From the IMG/VR virus record IMGVR_UViG_3300044822_000062, positions 1 through 39,794 of that record: a stretch of 39,794 nt of DNA. The stretch is one strand, 5' to 3'. The position numbers and the translations under genes are program-made. Of this stretch, positions 1-6,171 are shown piece after piece (the first letter of the stretch is position 1; each line of letters starts with the position of its first letter). The stretch comes from a virus. The notes beneath the pieces are model-generated. The model had not been told where the DNA came from. It saw only the letters and a program-made list of their open reading frames with translations, and did not search any database.

Positions 1-270
1 CGCGCCGCCCGCGACGCCCTCGACGCCCGCGACGCCCTCGACGCCCGCGCCGCCAGCGCCGCCAGCGCCGCCCGCGACGCCCGCGACGCCCTCGACGCCA
101 GCGACGCCCGCGCCGCCCGCGCCGCCAGCGACGCCCGCGCCGCCAGCGCCGCCAGCGCCGCCCGCGACGCCCGCGACGCCCTCGACGCCAGCGACGCCAG
201 CGACGCCAGCGCCGCCAGCGACGCCCGCGACGCCAGCGCCGCCCTCGACGCCCTCGACGCCAGCGACGCC
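1..270 (+). repeat. 9-bp combinatorial coding array, left part (30 units)
   Basis: These are thirty in-frame nine-base units. The first codon is CGC, AGC or CTC, the second is GCC or GAC, and the third is GCC, giving (R/S/L)(A/D)A. All six combinations occur, in irregular order. The array ends where AGC GCT CGC GGC CCG GAA TGG begins. It continues the array at the other end of the window, and bases 2-52 are identical to 39744-39794. Confidence 0.95.
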
Positions 271-1041
271 AGCGCTCGCGGCCCGGAATGGGCCGCTCGC
301 ATTCTCATGAAAAAGTTTGCCGAGTGGTGCGTCTACTATCGCGGTTGGTGGTGGTCTGGCGAACTTTCCTATCTCGCTACGACCCACATCGGTGCCTTGC
401 AGACCGGAGCTAAGAGCGTGCAAAAATGGTCGAAGCACGTCCTCGACGCTTATCTAGTAGGCGCGTGGCAACTCTACTGGACTGAAACCAGTCTTTATTG
501 GATCGCGAAGCCCACGGTGCATGTCGAGATGGTCGAGGGGCGCAAGCGACTGCACTGCGCGGACGGCCCCGCGCTCGATTGCGATATCGAAAACCTCTAC
601 TTCTGGCATGGCGTCTTGGTCCCCGCGTTCGTCGTGGTCAAGCCCGAATGGATCACGCTCGAGCACATCGAGACTGAGACGAATGCCGAAGTGCGCCGCG
701 TGATGATCGATCGGTATGGCGCCAAGCGCTACATCGAGGATTCGGGCGCGACGGTCGTCCAGGAGCTCGCCGCCGATCACCCAATCGTCGGCCTTCGCAC
801 GGCTCGGCTCTTGCGCAAGGAAGTGCCGGACGACGAAACCATCATCATGATTGATCTTTTGAACTCAACACCAGAGCCTGATGGAACCACGAAGCGGTAC
901 CTGCTGAGATGCGATCCGAACGCCTACAATGGCGCGGCGTCCACCGACTGCTTGGCGGCGGTCGCTAGCACATGGAGGAATGCGGATGGATCGCTCGCGT
1001 TCAAGAGGCCATCGGATTACGCGCCGATGTTCGAGTCGTAG
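1..1041 (+). CDS. DUF6745-like protein with Ala-rich repeat array, 3' part (split by window ends)
   Basis: The frame is open from base 1 to the TAG at 1039-1041 and has no start of its own. It is the 3' portion of the gene that begins at 38924. Bases 1-270 encode 30 triplets of the form (R/S/L)(A/D)A, and about 256 residues of ordinary protein follow. That part is Trp/Tyr-rich at first (FAEWCVYYRGWWWSGELSY), then carries HCADGPALD, LYFWHGVLVP, ITLEHIETETNAEVRRVMIDRYG. This resembles the DUF6745 family found in bacteria and phages, whose function is unknown. An internal ATG at 307 could start a separate 244-aa protein, but the unbroken upstream frame argues against it. The family assignment comes from remembered motifs and was not tested by a search. 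Confidence 0.7.
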   Translation, partial: RAARDALDARDALDARAASAASAARDARDALDASDARAARAASDARAASAASAARDARDALDASDASDASAASDARDASAALDALDASDASARGPEWAARILMKKFAEWCVYYRGWWWSGELSYLATTHIGALQTGAKSVQKWSKHVLDAYLVGAWQLYWTETSLYWIAKPTVHVEMVEGRKRLHCADGPALDCDIENLYFWHGVLVPAFVVVKPEWITLEHIETETNAEVRRVMIDRYGAKRYIEDSGATVVQELAADHPIVGLRTARLLRKEVPDDETIIMIDLLNSTPEPDGTTKRYLLRCDPNAYNGAASTDCLAAVASTWRNADGSLAFKRPSDYAPMFES

Positions 1042-1064
1042 CGTCCCCGAAGAGGAACCGAACA

Positions 1065-1250
1065 ATGATTCCTTCAGCAGTGCCCAACGGCCTATACGAG
1101 CGGCTACCGTGCGACCGTTACAGGCATCCACCGGCTTGTCCTGATGGCGATTGGTGCCGCGCTAATCGCGTGTGCTACTGGGGTTGCAAGGATGATTGGA
1201 AGTCGCTGACAGATAGCGCTTTGCAGTCTGCAAAGTTCAGAAAATCATGA
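1065..1250 (+). CDS. Small Cys-rich protein, hypothetical
   Basis: This 61-residue protein of unknown function starts at ATG 1065, about 9 bases after a GAGGA ribosome-binding site. The frame is open further upstream, but those starts would overlap the DUF6745-like gene. It has five cysteines in a compact stretch (CDRYRHPPACPDG, then DWCRANRVCYWGC), which could bind a metal or form a small zinc-finger-like fold. Its stop overlaps the ATG of the SLOG gene (ATGA), so the two are probably translationally coupled. No family was recognised. Confidence 0.6.
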   Translation: MIPSAVPNGLYERLPCDRYRHPPACPDGDWCRANRVCYWGCKDDWKSLTDSALQSAKFRKS

Positions 1251-1606
1251 TTAAGGCGTTAGTGTGCGGTGGTCGGGATTTCGCCGATCGCCAATGGTTG
1301 ATCAAAGTGCTGGACACGATGCGGCCTGACGTAATCATTCAGGGCGGTGCAGATGGTGCTGACTTGATAGCCAAGGAATGGGCTATGTCGCGCGGCAAGA
1401 GCTATTGGACGTTCCCGGCCGACTGGGACTCTCACGGCAACGCTGCTGGTCCGATACGTAACCGGCAAATGGTCGAATGGGGAAAGCCGAACGTCGTGCT
1501 GGCGTTCCCAGGTGGAAAGGGCACCGCCAATATGGTCAAACTGGCAAAAGCGGCTGGCATCGATGTACTCGAATACTCCACTGCGCAAAACGAGGTAGCC
1601 AAATGA
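1247..1606 (+). CDS. DUF2493 / SLOG-type nucleotide-binding protein
   Basis: This 119-residue protein has a Rossmann-like fold signature. MIKALVCGGRDFAD opens it with the family's GGRDF motif, QGGADGADLIAKEWA carries the phosphate-binding GGADGAD loop, and GPIRNRQM and AFPGGKGTANMV complete the set expected for the YspA/DUF2493 branch of the SLOG superfamily. SLOG proteins bind nucleotides or nucleotide-derived ligands; the substrate of phage DUF2493 proteins is not established. The length is normal for phage members. The start overlaps the previous stop (ATGA) and the stop overlaps the next ATG, so it sits inside a coupled operon. Confidence 0.85.
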   Translation: MIKALVCGGRDFADRQWLIKVLDTMRPDVIIQGGADGADLIAKEWAMSRGKSYWTFPADWDSHGNAAGPIRNRQMVEWGKPNVVLAFPGGKGTANMVKLAKAAGIDVLEYSTAQNEVAK

Positions 1607-1863
1607 CATCAAAACTAGTCGCCATGACATTCGAGGAAGCAAGCCGGTGGATCGCATCGCAGGAAGTCCGCATCTGCGAGCTTGAGGCCCAACTGGCCGA
1701 CGTGCTGCAAGCCAATCAAACGCATTGCGGTATGTTGAGCGAGGCGGGTGTTCGCATCCGTGAGCTAGAGGCGGCTATTCATGCCTGCCTGGCTGCGTAT
1801 AAAGCGGAGGAGCCTAGCGCTTATGCCATGCTGGAGGCGGCACTGAGCCAAGGTGAGTCGTGA
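1603..1863 (+). CDS. Small coiled-coil protein, hypothetical
   Basis: This 86-residue protein starts at an ATGA junction with the SLOG gene. The centre is predicted helical with heptad-like spacing (EVRICELEAQLADVLQANQ, then GVRIRELEAAIHACLAAY), typical of a short coiled coil and possible dimerisation. There is no membrane segment or signal peptide. Such short coiled-coil proteins are common in phage early regions and their role cannot be assigned from sequence. The stop overlaps the GTG of the next gene. Confidence 0.65.
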   Translation: MTSKLVAMTFEEASRWIASQEVRICELEAQLADVLQANQTHCGMLSEAGVRIRELEAAIHACLAAYKAEEPSAYAMLEAALSQGES

Positions 1864-2225
1864 GCGATTGCGTGACCCTCACCGAGCTTCCGGAGAGGCC
1901 GCCGACGAGCTGGAGGAAGCATTTGGTCGTTCATTTGAACTATGGCAGCAAGGGCGGCGCAGCTACGTATGCCGTCCACGATGAGCGAGGCCGAAAGACA
2001 AACATCGGATATGCCTATGACACGCGGAAGTCCAAAGGCGCACCACGGGGCGAGAGGGGCTTCTTCGTCAATGGCAGCGAGTTAATGTCGTGGGCAGACC
2101 TCCGAGCGCGGTACGCCGAACTGATCAAACCGAAGGATGAAACCGGCTCACCTTCGCTGTCGGCGAACATGAGCATCGAATCAGCTTTGAGTGACGCAAC
2201 TGTGAACAAGGAAGGTAAGTCATGA
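1860..2225 (+). CDS. Hypothetical protein, 121 aa
   Basis: The GTG start overlaps the previous TGA (GTGA). The protein is soluble and has no recognisable domain. The middle contains VVHLNYGSKGGAATYAVHD and a Gly/Arg-rich segment (KSKGAPRGERGFF), followed by a helical MSWADLRARYAELI stretch. The C-terminal 25 residues are polar and probably flexible. Its last codons overlap the ATG of a tiny membrane-protein gene. Confidence 0.6.
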   Translation: MSDCVTLTELPERPPTSWRKHLVVHLNYGSKGGAATYAVHDERGRKTNIGYAYDTRKSKGAPRGERGFFVNGSELMSWADLRARYAELIKPKDETGSPSLSANMSIESALSDATVNKEGKS

Positions 2226-2332
2226 TCTATCTAGGCGTACTCGCCATTATTTTTTGGGTTGGCATTCTTTGTGCCGTGATACAGGACTGGCGCTACTGCA
2301 AACGTGTGGAGAGAGGAGAGCAAAGTGAGTGA
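2222..2332 (+). CDS. Very small single-pass membrane protein
   Basis: This 36-residue ORF starts at an ATGA junction (ATG 2222, stop of the previous gene at 2225). One strongly hydrophobic segment, residues 1-20 (MIYLGVLAIIFWVGILCAVI), is followed by a basic, then mixed charged tail (QDWRYCKRVERGEQSE). A short inner-membrane peptide with a cytoplasmic tail is likely. The function is unknown; phages use such peptides for superinfection exclusion and membrane effects, but nothing here proves that. It overlaps the next gene by 8 bases. Confidence 0.5.
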   Translation: MIYLGVLAIIFWVGILCAVIQDWRYCKRVERGEQSE

Positions 2333-2591
2333 CGCAAATCAAAAAGCCATGACATCGGCTCAACAGCAGGCATTGCGGATGCTGCGCGAGAATCCGAAGC
2401 GCGACATTTATGAGGGTGGCTCGGCCGATGGAAAGCACGGGACTGGCGATTTTTACGTGACCTATGGGCAGGGGCATGGGCCGAAGCTCTCAAAGCTGGA
2501 GGTTGCTGAGATGGTGAATGCGCGACTGATCCGGCAGAAATGGCCGGACTGCTCCGGCTACTACACGTTGACCCTGTACGGTGAGCTATGA
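2325..2591 (+). CDS. Hypothetical protein, 88 aa
   Basis: GTG 2325 was chosen because GGAG lies upstream and the gene then overlaps the tiny membrane-protein gene by only 8 bases; GTG 2304 and ATG 2349 are alternatives. The N-terminal half looks like a helix (AQQQALRMLRENP). It is followed by a Gly-rich part (GGSADGKHGTGDFYV) and a helical LSKLEVAEMVNARLIRQKW segment. The protein is soluble with no recognised family. It ends in an ATGA overlap with the following short ORF. Confidence 0.55.
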   Translation: MSDANQKAMTSAQQQALRMLRENPKRDIYEGGSADGKHGTGDFYVTYGQGHGPKLSKLEVAEMVNARLIRQKWPDCSGYYTLTLYGEL

Positions 2592-2689
2592 ATCAGGCAC
2601 GCCCCGACGGAGGCAGGCGACCGTGCTGGCCCTTGGTATCCGTCACTACGAATAGGATACGCTCTACTGCGCAAAGGTCTGAACCATGA
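2588..2689 (+). CDS. Tiny ORF, possible coupled gene
   Basis: This 33-codon ORF begins with ATG overlapping the previous stop (2588) and ends with TGA overlapping the next ATG (2686). The encoded peptide is basic and Pro/Arg-rich (MNQARPDGGRRPCW), with no fold that can be predicted. The perfect ATGA junctions at both ends are the only support. It may be a real coupled mini-gene or merely a translational bridge. Confidence 0.3.
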   Translation: MNQARPDGGRRPCWPLVSVTTNRIRSTAQRSEP

Positions 2690-2892
2690 TCCATCTCCTC
2701 TGGCTCATCCCAGCCGCGCTTATCGCCCTCATATGGTATATGGGCCTCCGCGCCCGCCGCCAATTCGATGTGCATTGCATCGCGCATACGCCCAAGGGAT
2801 ATAGGCCCAGGGGCGGAAGGCGGCGCATGTGTGGGATCGGTGATAGATCCGCCAACGAAAGCACCCGAGATGGACGTGCTAGTGGGTCTTAG
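2686..2892 (+). CDS. Small N-terminally anchored membrane protein
   Basis: This 68-residue ORF has an AAGG ribosome-binding site and ATG 2686. Residues 2-20 (IHLLWLIPAALIALIWYMG) form one transmembrane helix. The remainder is very basic (LRARRQFD, RPRGGRRRMCG) and presumably cytoplasmic. The function is unknown. It is one of several tiny membrane proteins at the end of the plus-strand operon and meets the minus-strand glycosyltransferase gene head-on. Confidence 0.5.
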   Translation: MIHLLWLIPAALIALIWYMGLRARRQFDVHCIAHTPKGYRPRGGRRRMCGIGDRSANESTRDGRASGS

Positions 2893-2947
2893 CGGCATCA
2901 CCCTGCTATTCGGCTGTGTGGCAATCCTGAAGAGTAAGAGCGCTTGA
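2870..2947 (+). CDS. Possible 25-aa membrane peptide at the operon end
   Basis: The ORF (MDVLVGLSGITLLFGCVAIL, then a short Lys/Ser tail) is a hydrophobic helix with a positive C-terminus. It overlaps the preceding gene by 23 bases and the convergent glycosyltransferase gene by 42 bases. The ribosome-binding site is poor (GAAAG). It is listed because its composition matches the other tiny membrane proteins of this operon; it could be a chance ORF. Confidence 0.3.
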   Translation: MDVLVGLSGITLLFGCVAILKSKSA

Positions 2948-4285
2948 GCGGTTGGCCACAGGATAGGGGACAGTGGGCACCGGCTTATCTAGGAATGCAC
3001 ACAGTTTCGACCATCCTGGCTTATCCATATCCATCACCAGCAGGTCACTGCGTCCCTTAAAGTACTCGCGCACTTCCGTATTGTGCCGGCGATAGCGCTC
3101 TAGGAACACCAGCGCATCGAAGTCCTTGGTGCCGTATAGGGCCGCATGGAGCTGGTTGGAAATGGGGTATATGTCCCACAGATGCCTAGTCGGATTGTGC
3201 CGCCGGTCCCATAGCTTCTTGACGCTCGTCAGCCAATCGACCTCATCTCGTACGGTCAGGATGAACTTGGAATTGGGATAGGCTATGTCCAATTGCTTGT
3301 AGAGCAGCGGGATGGGCAAGTCAGAGAGCGCATAGAACTGCTCGAGTGTGTTAGAGCGGCCGAGTGCATTCATCTCGTACCAGATCTGGGGTGCCTCGCC
3401 GGTACCCCAGTGCAAGCTATCCAGCCCTAGGATCTGTAATGCTTTGTGCAGGGAAGTTGTCGCAGTCTTGTGCAGCCCTATCCCGAACACGCGGGTGGGC
3501 AAAGCCGACAGCTCGATAGGGGTTGGGTCGAAGTTGCGGTACACCGTTCCCATGCCGAACTTGCCGAAGTTAACCACCGTTTCGGTGCGATCCTTCAGGA
3601 TCTGTACCTGATCGCCGTTCTCATAGAGCGCTTGCGCTTCCGGGTACTCCTTAAAGCGTACTGCGGCATTGTGATTGATCGCGTTCAGGTACTCATTCGG
3701 TATGTAGCGCATCGAATACCCAGAACGCTGGAGCCTGAAGTTCAGGCAAATGTCCTCGCGCCCCCAAGTCGCAAAAGCCTCGTTATAGCCGCCCATCTTG
3801 ACGAAGGCACCCGCCCAGATAGCTAACCGTCCCGCATAGCCACGCGCGGGCCTTAAAGCCCCGTGGGGCAGACTTTTGATCAACTGGTAGTTGGGGCACA
3901 TGAAGATGCCAGGACGTACCCCAGGCTCTCTAAATGCGTCTGCGATGTATTGGGAGAAGCCAGGGCCGCCACTGTTATCTGCATCCATCGTGACCAGGAT
4001 GTCAGCGCCTTCGAGAATGCCGCACCGAGCCGCCATGTTTTTGGCGTGGCTGATGTGGAAGGGTGCCCGACCGTTGTGGTAGGTGTATACCACCAGCCGG
4101 CCGCTGTCGATATCGTTGCCGTGAAACATCGCCAGATAGCTCGCCAGATCGTCCTGGCTATCGTAATCAAGGACTACGCAGACACTGTTCGGGTAAGAAT
4201 CAGCCAGGTTATGCGGTAAGGTCTTTTTGAGGTGATCCAATCGACCCTTGCATGTGGTCACATGAGCGATGCGCGGGAGTTTCAC
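2906..4285 (-). CDS. Glycosyltransferase-sulfotransferase fusion protein
   Basis: The protein has 459 residues from GTG 4285, which overlaps the Rz stop (GTGA); a TTG at 4294 is an alternative. The N-terminal half is GT-A-like. It has VTMDADNSGG (DxD metal-binding, about residues 100-107) and GGYNEAFATWGREDI (about 165-179), which matches the C-terminal galactosyltransferase motif GGxxExFxxWGxED. The second half, from about residue 265, opens with GIGLHKTATTSLHKAL, the PAPS 5'-phosphosulfate loop of sulfotransferases, and has SKFILTVRD (about 340-347) where the 3'-phosphate site is expected. The likely role is adding a sugar and a sulfate to a glycan, acting in the cytoplasm. The target could be host envelope polysaccharide or a virion component. 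It lies last in the late operon, after lysis genes, a common place for accessory (moron) genes. Confidence 0.8.
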   Translation of the reverse strand: MKLPRIAHVTTCKGRLDHLKKTLPHNLADSYPNSVCVVLDYDSQDDLASYLAMFHGNDIDSGRLVVYTYHNGRAPFHISHAKNMAARCGILEGADILVTMDADNSGGPGFSQYIADAFREPGVRPGIFMCPNYQLIKSLPHGALRPARGYAGRLAIWAGAFVKMGGYNEAFATWGREDICLNFRLQRSGYSMRYIPNEYLNAINHNAAVRFKEYPEAQALYENGDQVQILKDRTETVVNFGKFGMGTVYRNFDPTPIELSALPTRVFGIGLHKTATTSLHKALQILGLDSLHWGTGEAPQIWYEMNALGRSNTLEQFYALSDLPIPLLYKQLDIAYPNSKFILTVRDEVDWLTSVKKLWDRRHNPTRHLWDIYPISNQLHAALYGTKDFDALVFLERYRRHNTEVREYFKGRSDLLVMDMDKPGWSKLCAFLDKPVPTVPYPVANRSSALTLQDCHTAE

Positions 4286-4713
4286 CGCGGCCAAGCCTGA
4301 ATCAATGCCCCGAGTTGTTCGGCATCGCGGGAGCAGGCTTCGATATAGGCGTCAAGAGCTTGTTCAATTCCAAGAGCGCCTGGGGCGAGCGCGGGGATAT
4401 CGCCAGCTCTGCCGGGATCGGCTGTGGCTTTGGGCACGGGACAGCTTGCAGTATTGGCGTACTTGAACACCCGAGTACCGATATCGAGAGCGATAGGATC
4501 AATAGGCTGCGCTTCATATTTAGCCACCACTTGATTGATTCGATCCAATTCAGTTTGGGCCGAGGCCCTTTCTGCCAATACCGCTTTCGCCGTATTCTGC
4601 GCCTGGCTTGCCTCTAAACTGGTTAACTCGGATTTTCCCCTGAGAGTTCCTAAATAAAATCCACCGCCCAATAGAGCGAGCACCAGAACTACAATCAGGA
4701 CAATCCGTATCAC
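4282..4713 (-). CDS. Rz: Inner-membrane spanin (Rz-like)
   Basis: The protein has 143 residues from GTG 4713, overlapping the previous TGA. Residues 2-22 (IRIVLIVVLVLALLGGGFYL) are a signal-anchor. They are followed by a long helical periplasmic region with coiled-coil character (SELTSLEASQAQNTAKAVLA, then ERASAQTELDRINQVVAKYE). The topology, the size and the embedded Rz1 lipoprotein gene identify the i-spanin. Together the pair disrupts the outer membrane after endolysin action. The GT-sulfotransferase start overlaps its stop. Confidence 0.85.
   Translation of the reverse strand: MIRIVLIVVLVLALLGGGFYLGTLRGKSELTSLEASQAQNTAKAVLAERASAQTELDRINQVVAKYEAQPIDPIALDIGTRVFKYANTASCPVPKATADPGRAGDIPALAPGALGIEQALDAYIEACSRDAEQLGALIQAWPR
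4302..4517 (-). CDS. Rz1: Outer-membrane spanin lipoprotein (Rz1-like), embedded in Rz
   Basis: This 71-residue ORF lies wholly inside the Rz-like gene in another frame. It starts MKRSLLILSLSISVLGCSS, a lipoprotein signal peptide whose Cys17 would be the lipidated residue. The mature part is Pro-rich (CPKPQPIPAE), as in Rz1. The embedded arrangement is the classic lambda Rz/Rz1 architecture. It would sit in the inner leaflet of the outer membrane and bind Rz across the periplasm to fuse the membranes at the end of lysis. Confidence 0.85.
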   Translation of the reverse strand: MKRSLLILSLSISVLGCSSTPILQAVPCPKPQPIPAELAISPRSPQALLELNKLLTPISKPAPAMPNNSGH

Positions 4714-4877
4714 ACCTTAGCCTTGAGCTTCTCGACATCGGCCTTTAATTTGGCGACATCGGCTTCGATGCTGGTGCTCAAGCTCGCCGCCAGCGACGGG
4801 TCTTTGCGCACAAAGATGAACACACCTACGGCCCCCAGCAGTAACCCAATGGCGAAACTCAAGATATCAAAGGTCAT
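4710..4877 (-). CDS. Small membrane/coiled-coil protein of the lysis cassette
   Basis: This 55-residue gene has an excellent GGAGA ribosome-binding site. ATG 4877 overlaps the stop of the holin-like gene (ATGA), and the stop overlaps the GTG of Rz. Residues 4-23 (DILSFAIGLLLGAVGVFIFV) are a transmembrane helix. The tail repeats EADVAKLKADVEKLKAKV with heptad spacing, a short coiled coil. The position between holin-like and spanin genes implies a lysis accessory role, possibly a holin modulator. No family was recognised. Confidence 0.7.
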   Translation of the reverse strand: MTFDILSFAIGLLLGAVGVFIFVRKDPSLAASLSTSIEADVAKLKADVEKLKAKV

Positions 4878-5161
4878 CGCTTTCTCCTCAGTTTAATTAC
4901 ATTCTTTTTCGCCGTCTTGCGAGCGGTCGAAGTCATTTTCGCGATCTTGTCGGCATTTGCCTGACCCCGCCAATAGGTGAGCACGGCGGACAATCCCAGG
5001 TAGTACTTCAACTGCTCGGGAGGTATCACCCCGTTCATTCCTGCGATCACGGCAACCGTCCCCTGTGCAATACCTAGCATGCGGGTGCCGTGGGTGATGA
5101 AATAACTCCCAGTCGCATACATGAACTGCCAGAAGTTATTGGGGGGTTTTGTCTTTCTCAT
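4874..5161 (-). CDS. Holin-like membrane protein
   Basis: The 95-residue protein has one or two hydrophobic segments, GTRMLGIAQGTVAVIAGMNG (about 24-43) and YYLGLSAVLTYWRG (about 53-66). Its C-terminus is strongly basic (KMTSTARKTAKKNVIKLRRK), a frequent holin feature. The WRGQAN motif after the second segment recalls phage holin families with a conserved (W/Y)RG. It overlaps the upstream small gene by 26 bases. The holin role is inferred from topology and from its place next to the endolysin and spanins. Confidence 0.6.
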   Translation of the reverse strand: MRKTKPPNNFWQFMYATGSYFITHGTRMLGIAQGTVAVIAGMNGVIPPEQLKYYLGLSAVLTYWRGQANADKIAKMTSTARKTAKKNVIKLRRKR

Positions 5162-5333
5162 CCTTTTGACCTGCGGCGAAGCTAGAGGATCGGGTGAGCT
5201 CGATCAGCGAATCCATTTTACCGTTGGTGCTTTCGTGCACCGCATCGATCTTGCGGCCATTTCTCGCCGTCATGATCGCCGTGTAGAGCGATGCTACGCC
5301 GATCATCAGTTCCCCGACTTCGCCGATATTCAT
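5136..5333 (-). CDS. Small phage membrane protein of the lysis region
   Basis: The 65-residue protein has a weak N-terminal membrane segment (GELMIGVASLYTAIMTA, about 7-23), then NGRKIDAVHESTNGKMDSLI and a polar tail. Many phages carry a similar small protein with a membrane helix followed by NG(R/Q)KID and HxSTN next to holin genes; its function is undetermined. ATG 5333 lies just after the stop of the preceding gene. It could be a holin partner or antiholin. Confidence 0.55.
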   Translation of the reverse strand: MNIGEVGELMIGVASLYTAIMTARNGRKIDAVHESTNGKMDSLIELTRSSSFAAGQKDEKDKTPQ

Positions 5334-5334
5334 G

Positions 5335-5517
5335 TCATCTCAAGGAGAAGTTCAACCCGCCCCCCGCAAAGGCGTTGTAGATGAATATGAGTGCAATCAA
5401 CCCCATCACCACGATAATGACTGTCCTGACCACGGGCGGCAACGGCAAAGCCGTCATGCCCCAGTACACGAGTGCGAAAGCGGCGATGAGGATAAAAAGC
5501 AGGATCAATGCGTGCAT
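5335..5517 (-). CDS. Two-helix small membrane protein (Thivi_2564-like)
   Basis: The protein has 60 residues from ATG 5517, directly after the endolysin stop; an upstream start would overlap endolysin. There are two hydrophobic helices, HALILLFILIAAFALVYWG (about 2-20) and RTVIIVVMGLIALIFIYNAF (about 32-51), separated by a short Pro-containing turn. The size and pattern recall the Thivi_2564 family of small membrane proteins common beside phage lysis genes. A pinholin or holin role is possible but unproven. Confidence 0.6.
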   Translation of the reverse strand: MHALILLFILIAAFALVYWGMTALPLPPVVRTVIIVVMGLIALIFIYNAFAGGGLNFSLR

Positions 5518-5518
5518 A

Positions 5519-5893
5519 TCAGTTCTCCACGATTTCAAGCGCATCCGCGACAGAGATGCTGGGGGAACAGTCGAGGTCGCTGCAAACGAACGCTAGATAT
5601 TCTGCGCTATTGTTCTCAGTCGGTGGCGCAAATTCGTAAATCATCTGCTGCAAGAGAAAGTGCCGCTCGGCATACAGGCGCAATTGGCGCTCACCGTCAG
5701 CCCAGCCGAGTTCGGGCGTTGCATAGTAGCCGATGCCGTCGGGATCATCGGCGGGATGCGTGGCATTCGGGCCATGACGCAGATCAAGCGGATTATTTCT
5801 CACCGTGGGTATCGCCCCCGGCACCCCATAGCCTTCCATCGTCGCCATAGCAATGGCGAGCTTGGTAGTACCGGGTGGGGGGATAAAGTTCAT
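5519..5893 (-). CDS. Endolysin-like peptidoglycan hydrolase (lysozyme-like)
   Basis: The 124-residue protein starts at ATG 5893, overlapping the previous stop (ATGA). LAIAMATMEGYG places a Glu at residue 20 as the probable catalytic acid. VRNNPLDLRHG, GIGYYATPELGWADGERQL and EFAPPTENNSAEYLAFV match a recurring phage lysozyme-like/transglycosylase fold with the NNPxxLR motif. It has no signal peptide, so export would need a holin. It could alternatively be a virion-associated muralytic protein, but the neighbours favour an endolysin. Confidence 0.7.
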   Translation of the reverse strand: MNFIPPPGTTKLAIAMATMEGYGVPGAIPTVRNNPLDLRHGPNATHPADDPDGIGYYATPELGWADGERQLRLYAERHFLLQQMIYEFAPPTENNSAEYLAFVCSDLDCSPSISVADALEIVEN

Positions 5894-6171
5894 CGATTAG
5901 GTGCGCGCTGCTCCCGCTCCTGATCCTCTTGCCATCGCTCCATAATCCTCAGCCTGCCGCTCAAGATAAGATCGACTTTCGAGTCGAGCGCTTCGACTTT
6001 GCCATAGAGCACGACACCTCCCACCACCCCCGCCGCCACTAGAAGATTCGTGAGCGCTAAGAGCGCGGTAATGATTTTGGTCGAGCCATTGTAAATCCGA
6101 TTGTCCATGCGGTAGGCAAGCTCCTGATAATCCCGAGGGTCCACTTCATAGGCATCCGTGCTGATACTCAA
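5890..6171 (-). CDS. Membrane protein between tailspike and endolysin
   Basis: The 93-residue protein starts at TTG 6171 with an AAGGG ribosome-binding site; the TTG overlaps the tailspike stop (TTGA). A hydrophilic N-terminus precedes one transmembrane segment (IITALLALTNLLVAAGVVGG, about 33-52). A helical charged tail follows (SGRLRIMERWQEDQEREQ). The topology suits a holin-associated or lysis-timing protein, but no family was recognised. An 18-bp perfect palindrome spans its start. Confidence 0.55.
   Translation of the reverse strand: MSISTDAYEVDPRDYQELAYRMDNRIYNGSTKIITALLALTNLLVAAGVVGGVVLYGKVEALDSKVDLILSGRLRIMERWQEDQEREQRAPNR

Noticed and set aside
1-270. CRISPR array
   Set aside because: The repeats are nine-base in-frame codon units without spacers, inside an open reading frame.
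2234-2255. GGCG-TACT-CGCC followed by ATTATTTTTT, a terminator-like element
   Set aside because: The stem is only four pairs and it lies inside a small coupled gene, where the T-rich run encodes the membrane segment. Probably coincidental.
4550-4738. Short minus-strand ORF overlapping Rz in another frame
   Set aside because: Unlike the Rz1 ORF it has no signal peptide or lipobox and shows random composition.
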